From assembly GCA_946612175.1 (NCBI GenBank), contig CAMOEO010000065.1:1-11331 (forward strand): 11,331 nucleotides of DNA, in the 5' to 3' direction. The position numbers and the translations under genes are program-made. Shown here piece after piece: positions 7,111 to 11,331 of the stretch. Origin of the DNA: an uncultured Verrucomicrobiota bacterium. GTDB lineage: Bacteria > Verrucomicrobiota > Kiritimatiellia > RFP12 > UBA3636. Each line of letters opens with the position of its first letter. Within the stretch, counting starts at the first letter, position 1. The notes under the pieces were generated by a model. It had not been told where the DNA came from. It made no database searches and was given only the letters and a program-made list of their open reading frames with translations.

Positions 7111-7127
7111 GCAAAAAAAAGTTTTGC
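7111..7127. promoter_or_regulatory. A-tract inverted repeat at the centre of the divergent promoters
   Basis: GCAAAA (7111-7116) and TTTTGC (7122-7127) are a perfect 6-bp inverted repeat around AAAAG, embedded in a run of eight A. Its centre lies within 1 bp of the centre of the two mirror-image promoter elements. It may be an UP-like element, a bend, or an operator. Confidence 0.45.
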
Positions 7128-7132
7128 ACGTC

Positions 7133-7160
7133 TGTCAGACGCCGTTGGCCCGTCCGTATT
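7133..7160 (+). promoter_or_regulatory. Promoter-like element for the exporter unit, mirror copy 2
   Basis: TGTCAGA (7133-7139), 11 bp, CGTCCGTATT (7151-7160), the plus-strand counterpart of the element at 7076-7103. Transcription would start near 7167, inside the 10-bp palindrome CGTCTAGACG (7163-7172), about 19 nt before the ATG at 7186. The palindrome could be an operator. Confidence 0.65.
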
Positions 7161-7185
7161 TACGTCTAGACGCTCCCGCCCCGAC

Positions 7186-7350
7186 ATGAATTCTGCAACC
7201 TCCTCCCGTTCGCGCCATCGCGCGCGGCTCCAAGCCGCCGCCGCCGCCCTGCTGATCCTTGCGTTCTTCGCAACGGGAACGGCGCTGATCGTCCGTTGCG
7301 TCGTGGCGCTCGCGGAGACGCCAGCGGAGGTTTTCGGAAATGGCCGCTAA
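7186..7350 (+). CDS. Small single-span membrane protein (54 aa)
   Basis: The ORF encodes 54 residues. A basic N-terminus (SSRSRHRARLQ, 6-16) is followed by a hydrophobic segment from about 17 to 43 (AAAAALLILAFFATGTALIV, then RCVVALA), which predicts one membrane span with the N-terminus inside. It is the first ORF after the predicted plus-strand promoter, and it overlaps the exporter start by 11 bp. No clear Shine-Dalgarno precedes the ATG. No in-frame start exists upstream before a stop at 7099-7101. I do not recognise a family. Possibilities are an accessory subunit of the exporter, an immunity peptide for the modified product, or a coupling leader. It could also be an uncleaved signal-like peptide, since no clear cleavage site is present before ETPAEVFGNGR. 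Confidence 0.5.
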   Translation: MNSATSSRSRHRARLQAAAAALLILAFFATGTALIVRCVVALAETPAEVFGNGR

Positions 7351-9055
7351 CGACCGGACGCGCGGGGGCGGAGTGCGGCCGGCCGCGGCAAGGCTCGCGA
7401 GGCTGCTCCGCCCGGAGGCGCCCCGGATCGCGGGATCGGCGCTCCTGGCTGCCTTCGACGTGGGGGCGACGCTCTCGATCCCGTTTCTGGCCCGGCGGGC
7501 GATGGACGGCGTCCTGCTCGGTCCGGCACAAGGGCGGGGCTCGCTGGCGGCGGCCCTGTGCGGCGCGATGTGCCTGCTCGCCGCCGTCCGGGCGGCTGCC
7601 GCGGTCGTCGGCGGCTCGCTCGCTGCAAAGGCTGGCGCCCGAATCGTGGCGACGCTCCGCGAGGCGTTGCACGACGCCCTTCTGGAGATGGACTGGGGGG
7701 CGTTCTCGGCGCGGGCGCCGGGGGAATACTCCCAGCGGATCCTGTTCGACACGGAGACCATCCAGCGGTTCCTCGTGGACACCGGCTCCAAGGCCCTCGT
7801 GCAGGTCCTCACGGCCGTCGGAACCTGTGCGGCGCTCTTCGCCTTGGACGCATGGCTCGCTGTCGTCGCCCTCCTTCCCGTTCCGGCGCTCGTCGCGCTC
7901 GGGGCGAGGTTCCGGCGCCGGCTCGGTCCGTCCATCGCGGAATTCTCGACGGAAATCGCCTCCATCCAGACGGCGCTGTCCGAAACTGCGGCGGGGCTTG
8001 CCACCGTTCGGCTGTCCGGATGCGAGGTCTGGCGGGCGGAACGGTTCGCGGGCCCCGTCCGTCGTACGGCGGAACGGCGCGCCGCCATGGAGCGGACGCT
8101 GCTCGGCTTCTCCGGCGCCAGCGGCGCGGTGGCCGCGTTCGCCGTCGCCGCCGTCTGGCTCGCGGCCGGGCTGCGCGCCGCGGCCGGCCATGGGCCGACG
8201 CCGGGGACGATCCTGGCGTTCCTCGGCTTCCAGGCGCTCTTCTACGGTCCGGTCGGGTGGTTCGCGCAGCTGTTCGGGGAGTTCGTCGAGGCGTCGGTCG
8301 CGACCAGGCGCGTGTTCGAGGTCCTCGACGCACCGCGGGAGCGGCGCGGCGGCGCTGCACCGCCCGACCGGATCCGGACCGGCATCGAGTTCGCGGACAT
8401 CCGTTTTGCCTATCCGGGCGGCGCCGAGGTCCTCCGCGGAGTCCGCCTGCGCCTGCTTCCCGGCGAAACCGTCGCGCTGATCGGCCGCTCGGGCGCGGGG
8501 AAGACCACGCTCGCCAACCTTCTGGCCGCCTTTCTGGAGCCGTCCTCGGGGCGGATTCTCGCGGACGGGACGCCTCTGGACGCCATCGATCCCGTCTCGT
8601 GGCGCCGCCGCATCGCGTTCGTTCCCCAGGATCCCTTCCTCTTTCGAGCCTCGTTCCGCGACAACATCGCCCTGGGGAGCCCGGACGCGACCGACGCCGC
8701 GGTCGAGGCGGCGGCCCGCGCCGCGGGGGCCCATGGCTTCATCGTCGCGCGCGAAGGCGGCTACGATGCGCCGCTGGGGGAGGGCGGGGCGGGGCTTTCC
8801 GGCGGAGAACGCCAGCGGATCGCCCTTGCGCGGGCGCTCCTCCGCGACCCGATCCTTCTCGTCCTCGACGAGCCGACCGCCGCGCTGGACGAAAGGACGG
8901 AGGAATCCCTTCGGGAGACTTTCCGCCGCATCGGGCGGAATCGGATCGTGCTCGTCGTCACGCATCGCCCGTCGCTGGCGGACGATGCCGACCGGATCGT
9001 CGAGCTATCCGACGGTCTTCTCCACGAGCAGCGGCCCCGGACGCGGAGATCGTGA
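7340..9055 (+). CDS. ABC exporter, fused membrane and ATPase domains, no peptidase domain
   Basis: This 571-residue half-transporter resembles MsbA/peptide exporters. Residues about 15-325 hold the membrane domain with hydrophobic spans near 30-52, 68-92, 155-187 and 258-282, plus a shorter one near 290-308. The ATPase domain has Tyr358 (A-loop), Walker A GRSGAGKT (382-389), Q-loop Gln430, signature LSGGE (486-490), Walker B ILLVLDE (505-511) with catalytic Glu511, and switch His542. All catalytic residues are intact, so it should be active as a homodimer. The N-terminus lacks the C39 peptidase of leader-cleaving RiPP exporters, so any leader removal would need another protease. The start at 7340 follows GGAGG (7326-7330) at 9 nt and sits inside the small membrane ORF. 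Divergent placement from the peptide and ATP-grasp genes suggests it exports the modified peptide. A lipid or drug substrate is possible from sequence alone. Confidence 0.88.
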   Translation: MAANDRTRGGGVRPAAARLARLLRPEAPRIAGSALLAAFDVGATLSIPFLARRAMDGVLLGPAQGRGSLAAALCGAMCLLAAVRAAAAVVGGSLAAKAGARIVATLREALHDALLEMDWGAFSARAPGEYSQRILFDTETIQRFLVDTGSKALVQVLTAVGTCAALFALDAWLAVVALLPVPALVALGARFRRRLGPSIAEFSTEIASIQTALSETAAGLATVRLSGCEVWRAERFAGPVRRTAERRAAMERTLLGFSGASGAVAAFAVAAVWLAAGLRAAAGHGPTPGTILAFLGFQALFYGPVGWFAQLFGEFVEASVATRRVFEVLDAPRERRGGAAPPDRIRTGIEFADIRFAYPGGAEVLRGVRLRLLPGETVALIGRSGAGKTTLANLLAAFLEPSSGRILADGTPLDAIDPVSWRRRIAFVPQDPFLFRASFRDNIALGSPDATDAAVEAAARAAGAHGFIVAREGGYDAPLGEGGAGLSGGERQRIALARALLRDPILLVLDEPTAALDERTEESLRETFRRIGRNRIVLVVTHRPSLADDADRIVELSDGLLHEQRPRTRRS

Positions 9056-9085
9056 ATCTTCCCCTTTGGCAAGCCGGGTTTCCCG

Positions 9086-9258
9086 CTACAGACCGAGTTC
9101 CTCGGCCTGCTTCGAGGCGACGCGCTCGGATTCGGCGGCGGCCTTGACGCGGAACGCGTCCACGCGGGACTTGGGATCGTCCGCCGCGCCGGCGGCGAGG
9201 GCGCGGCGGGCCCGTCGCTGGCGGAGGCCCTCGACAACGCGGAACTCCTCTTCACGAC
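9086..9258 (-). pseudogene. C-terminal gene fragment, minus strand, family unknown
   Basis: The minus-strand frame ending at a TAG at 9086-9088 reads as plausible protein with G/C-rich third positions, ending DPKSRVDAFRVKAAAE and SERVASKQAEELGL. It appears helical and charged (RREEEFRVVEGLRQRR upstream). The frame stays open further to an ATG at 9361, but beyond about 9258 it runs antisense to a clearly coding plus-strand fragment, so I take it as the end of a gene whose front is lost. The right boundary is approximate. An alternative is a real 91-residue gene from 9361. It may also have been brought in beside the exporter by rearrangement. Confidence 0.4.
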
Positions 9259-9588
9259 GGTCGGCGACGGCGAATGGTACGGCCAGATGGACGCGAGCCA
9301 CGACGGCGTGGACGCCGCCCGCACCGGTCCGCTGCTGGACGGACAGGTCACATGGCTCCAAACGACCGTCAACGGCCCCGGAACACTCTCCTTCTGGTGG
9401 AACGTCTCCAGCGAGGAGGGCGCCGCCCCGTTCGAACTCTACGCCGCGCCCGGATCACCGCCCTCCCGGACGAGCTGTTCGCGGGCTGCGAAAACCTGCG
9501 GACGGTCGCGCTGTTCACGGGATCGGCATCTGACCGTCCCCGACGGCGTGGAGAGCATCGGCGACGAGGCCTTCGCGGACGTGCAGCC
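9259..9588 (+). pseudogene. Broken fragment of a secreted LRR surface protein
   Basis: Three recognisable pieces of one protein type lie in order but in different frames and without a start. The frame from 9287 gives GDGEWYGQMDASHDGVDAA and GPGTLSFWWNVSSEEG, a beta-rich domain recurring in secreted proteins of Kiritimatiellota-type genomes. At about 9452 the sense moves to another frame giving RITALPDELFAGCENLRTV, a BspA-type LRR. From about 9530 it returns to the first frame with LTVPDGVESIGDEAFADV, another LRR unit. It stops making sense at about 9588, where the tail-to-tail gene ends. The pieces imply at least one internal deletion plus frameshifts. The functional parent is probably elsewhere in the genome. 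The protein would have been cell-surface or secreted. It cannot be made as one product from this sequence. Confidence 0.6.
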
Positions 9589-9591
9589 GCA

Positions 9592-11226
9592 TTACGGGAG
9601 GCAGCGCTTGATCTGTTCGATCGTTTCGGGGTTGAGGAGGCCGGTGCGGTCGACGTCGACGTTGAGCGTGACGGCGCAACCGTCGGCGAGGCGGCGCGCG
9701 AGCCAGTCCCGCAGGAAGTCGTCGGAGAAGCGCGGACTCGCGAACCCGCGGCCCTGATGGACCCAGTCGCGGTTGTCGGCGGTGAGCCAGAGGTGCATCT
9801 GCATCCCCTGCGCGTTGACGCGGCCGCAGAGGGGGAAGTCGACGAGCTCCTCGCCGCTGAAGTATTCCTGGCACGGCGTGTAGACGAACGTCCCGCCCTG
9901 CGAGTTGACGGAGACGAGCGCGTCCGGATTGCCGGTTTTCGCCGCGAGCGCCATTTCGCGGAAGGGGAACTTCCAGTCCCCGAGCGGGACGGACGCGACG
10001 CGGTGCGGGCCGGCGTCGGAGACCATGCCGGGGCTGTCGAACCACCACCCCGCCACGTTGGGTCCGGCGGCGAGCGAGAGGTCGCGCACGACCGACACGA
10101 CGTTGCTCCCGAACTCCTCGAGACGTCCGTCCGCGTAGCCGGACGCCGTCGCCCACGTGCGGTCCGAGCGGTCGCCGGACTGGTTGTAGTAGAGGATCGT
10201 GCGGATGCCCTCCGCGGCGAGCGCGTCGGCGATTTCGCGCAGTAGGTTGCGCTTCGTCGTGCGTCCCGGCAGGATGCGGTCGAGCGCGGGGCACGGCGCG
10301 GGCGGATGCTGGTCGGCCCACGACGACGTGAAGATGACGTGCCGCGCGCCGGCGTCCTTGAGCTGCGCGACGAACCGCGGCACGTCGAACGCGTCGACGG
10401 CCTTTTCGAAATCGCCCCGCCGTCCGTCCTGGTCGGTGGAGCGCGTCGTCCAGTGCACGCCGATGCCGAACGATCCCGCGAGCCAGTCCGTCGGCGCGCG
10501 CGGGTAGCCGTTCGCCGCGTCCGCGGCGCGGAGCTCCTCCGCGACGCGCCGCCGGAACGGCTCGCCGAAGACCGCCCGCTCCGGCGTGCAGCCGATGAAC
10601 GCCTCGGGGTCGATCCGTTCCAGCGCCTCGCAGGGGGAAAAGTCGACCGTCCCGCGGATGCCTCCGCAGCGCTTGAACGCGATCGTGTCGATCCGCTTCA
10701 GGCGCGACCCCGGCGCGAACGCGAGGCCCGTGAGGCCCGAGCAGCCGTAGAACGCCTCCATTTCGATCACGTCCACGCCGGACGGGATTGCGAGATCGCC
10801 CGTCAGCGACTTGTCGCAGTAGAACGCCGCTCGGCCGAGCGTTTCGAGCCGCGCCGGGAGGACGAGGGCGTTCGTCGCATTTTCGCACGAAAGGAACGCG
10901 GCTCGTCCGATGGAGCGGACCGTGTCCGGGAGCGCGAACGAACGCAGTCCGTAGTGCCAGGCCGCGAAACTGCCCTCGATCGCGGTGGGCGTGAGGCCGG
11001 TGTCCGCCTCGATCCGCGGAAGCGAGTCGAGGTCCCAGTCGCCCTTCGGCGCCTGCCAGACCTTCTTGAGGACGATGCCGCCCTCGTGGAGCGGATCCGG
11101 CTCGATCCCGATTTCGATGGGGCCGTCGTGGATGGATCCGCGCTCCTTGTCGACCGTCCACGCGGCGCGAGAGAAGAAGGGAACGAAAAGGACGGAAAGG
11201 ACGGCGAGAAGGGCGGACGTTTTCAT
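9592..11226 (-). CDS. Secreted protein with BspA-type LRRs and GH29 (alpha-L-fucosidase)-like domain
   Basis: This 544-residue protein starts with a signal peptide (MKTSALLAVLSVLFVPFFSR, cleavage likely near residue 22). Residues about 80-215 hold BspA/LRR_5 repeats of the type 'LP..V..IG..AF..C..L' (FALPDTVRSIGRAAFLSCEN, IPSGVDVIEMEAFYGCSGL, IDPEAFIGC). From about 249 the sequence resembles the GH29 catalytic barrel: FGIGVHWT (253-260), then FVAQLKDAGARHVIFTSSW (285-303), ILYYNQSGD (344-352) and GWWFDSPGM (393-401), where Asp397 is the candidate nucleophile. The HHD motif of classic fucosidases is not seen; SSWADQHP occupies that area, so substrate use may differ. The ATG at 11226 is preferred over one at 11292 because it begins the signal peptide and has a promoter fitted to it. 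Cys content (about 12) is high, as for surface proteins. It probably acts on host or dietary glycans outside the cell. The acid/base residue is not assigned. Confidence 0.75.
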   Translation of the reverse strand: MKTSALLAVLSVLFVPFFSRAAWTVDKERGSIHDGPIEIGIEPDPLHEGGIVLKKVWQAPKGDWDLDSLPRIEADTGLTPTAIEGSFAAWHYGLRSFALPDTVRSIGRAAFLSCENATNALVLPARLETLGRAAFYCDKSLTGDLAIPSGVDVIEMEAFYGCSGLTGLAFAPGSRLKRIDTIAFKRCGGIRGTVDFSPCEALERIDPEAFIGCTPERAVFGEPFRRRVAEELRAADAANGYPRAPTDWLAGSFGIGVHWTTRSTDQDGRRGDFEKAVDAFDVPRFVAQLKDAGARHVIFTSSWADQHPPAPCPALDRILPGRTTKRNLLREIADALAAEGIRTILYYNQSGDRSDRTWATASGYADGRLEEFGSNVVSVVRDLSLAAGPNVAGWWFDSPGMVSDAGPHRVASVPLGDWKFPFREMALAAKTGNPDALVSVNSQGGTFVYTPCQEYFSGEELVDFPLCGRVNAQGMQMHLWLTADNRDWVHQGRGFASPRFSDDFLRDWLARRLADGCAVTLNVDVDRTGLLNPETIEQIKRCLP

Positions 11227-11233
11227 GGTTCGG

Positions 11234-11263
11234 AGTCTATCACGGACGCCGAGCTCCTCGCAA
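11234..11263 (-). promoter_or_regulatory. Sigma70-type promoter next to the LRR-GH29 start
   Basis: On the minus strand TTGCGA (11258-11263), 18 bp, then TAGACT (11234-11239). The -10 box ends 7 nt before the ATG at 11226, and there is no Shine-Dalgarno, so the message is probably leaderless. The same arrangement precedes the kinase gene. Confidence 0.45.
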
Positions 11264-11286
11264 GAGGCGAACCGCAAGGGCAGAGA

Positions 11287-11331
11287 TTCCAAATCGGGCG
11301 GTCGCCGTGCCGGCGACCGCCCGATTTGGAA
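11287..11331. terminator. Perfect 21-bp inverted repeat at the window edge, terminator-like
   Basis: Arms at 11287-11307 and 11311-11331 are perfect reverse complements around a 3-nt loop (TGC). The stem centre is GC-rich (CGGGCGGTCGCCG) and the ends are A/T (TTCCAAAT, ATTTGGAA), so it would act as a terminator in either direction. It could end a gene lying to the right. The window stops at the last base of the arm, so it may extend. Confidence 0.6.

Noticed and set aside
7097..7139. Reading TCTGACA...TGTCAGA as one large hairpin or a transposon end
   Set aside because: The arms are 29 bp apart and continue as the 11-bp-spaced second block on each side, which fits two divergent promoters better than a single hairpin; no transposase or target duplication is present.
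7166..8965. A 599-codon minus-strand frame opposite the exporter
   Set aside because: Antisense to an exporter with all ATPase motifs; composition is Arg/Gly/Asp-rich and no domain is recognisable.
9274..10245. A 323-codon plus-strand frame
   Set aside because: Only a short stretch (about 9452-9520) is meaningful as part of the broken LRR fragment; the rest is antisense to the LRR-GH29 gene.
1..11331. CRISPR arrays, tRNA or rRNA genes
   Set aside because: I saw no regularly spaced direct repeats, no tRNA cloverleaf motifs and no rRNA-like segments on either strand.

Overview
The window is GC-rich and densely coded, with strong G/C preference at third codon positions. The gene set suggests a bacterium of the PVC group, most likely a Kiritimatiellota/Lentisphaerota-type Verrucomicrobiota relative. 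The reasons are CesT-like type III secretion chaperones, a Ser/Thr kinase paired with an ECF sigma factor, BspA-type leucine-rich repeats, and a degraded secreted domain with a 'SHDGVDAA...LSFWW' signature that I associate with that group. This taxonomic placement is inference from gene content only.

Bases 1-4054 form a tight plus-strand operon. Two small proteins with the secondary-structure order of CesT/SycE chaperones (the first cut by the window edge) overlap by 8 bp and are followed 2 bp later by an unrecognised 1068-residue protein. The layout is the usual one for type III secretion chaperones and their cargo.

Bases 4078-5856 hold a second plus-strand unit: a membrane-anchored Hanks-type kinase whose -10 box lies so close to its ATG that the mRNA is probably leaderless, overlapping by 4 bp (ATGA) with an ECF-type sigma factor.

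Bases 5876-9055 are the most interesting part: a compact candidate RiPP (ribosomally made, modified peptide) locus. On the minus strand is a 47-codon peptide gene with a strong ribosome-binding site, then a 13-bp perfect hairpin, then an ATP-grasp enzyme resembling graspetide (microviridin-type) macrocyclases. On the plus strand, read divergently, are a 54-codon single-span membrane peptide and a peptidase-less ABC exporter. Between them the two transcription starts share mirror-image promoter-like elements, TGTCAGA-N11-CGTCCGTATT, identical in both blocks and in spacing. They look like sites for one alternative sigma factor, and the ECF factor encoded next door is the obvious candidate. The kinase-sigma pair could therefore switch on peptide production, modification and export together.

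Bases 9056-9590 contain gene debris: a minus-strand C-terminal fragment and a frame-broken plus-strand fragment of a secreted LRR protein. Bases 9592-11226 (minus) encode a secreted protein joining BspA-type LRRs to a GH29 (alpha-L-fucosidase)-like barrel, also apparently expressed from a leaderless mRNA. The window ends exactly at the edge of a perfect 21-bp inverted repeat.
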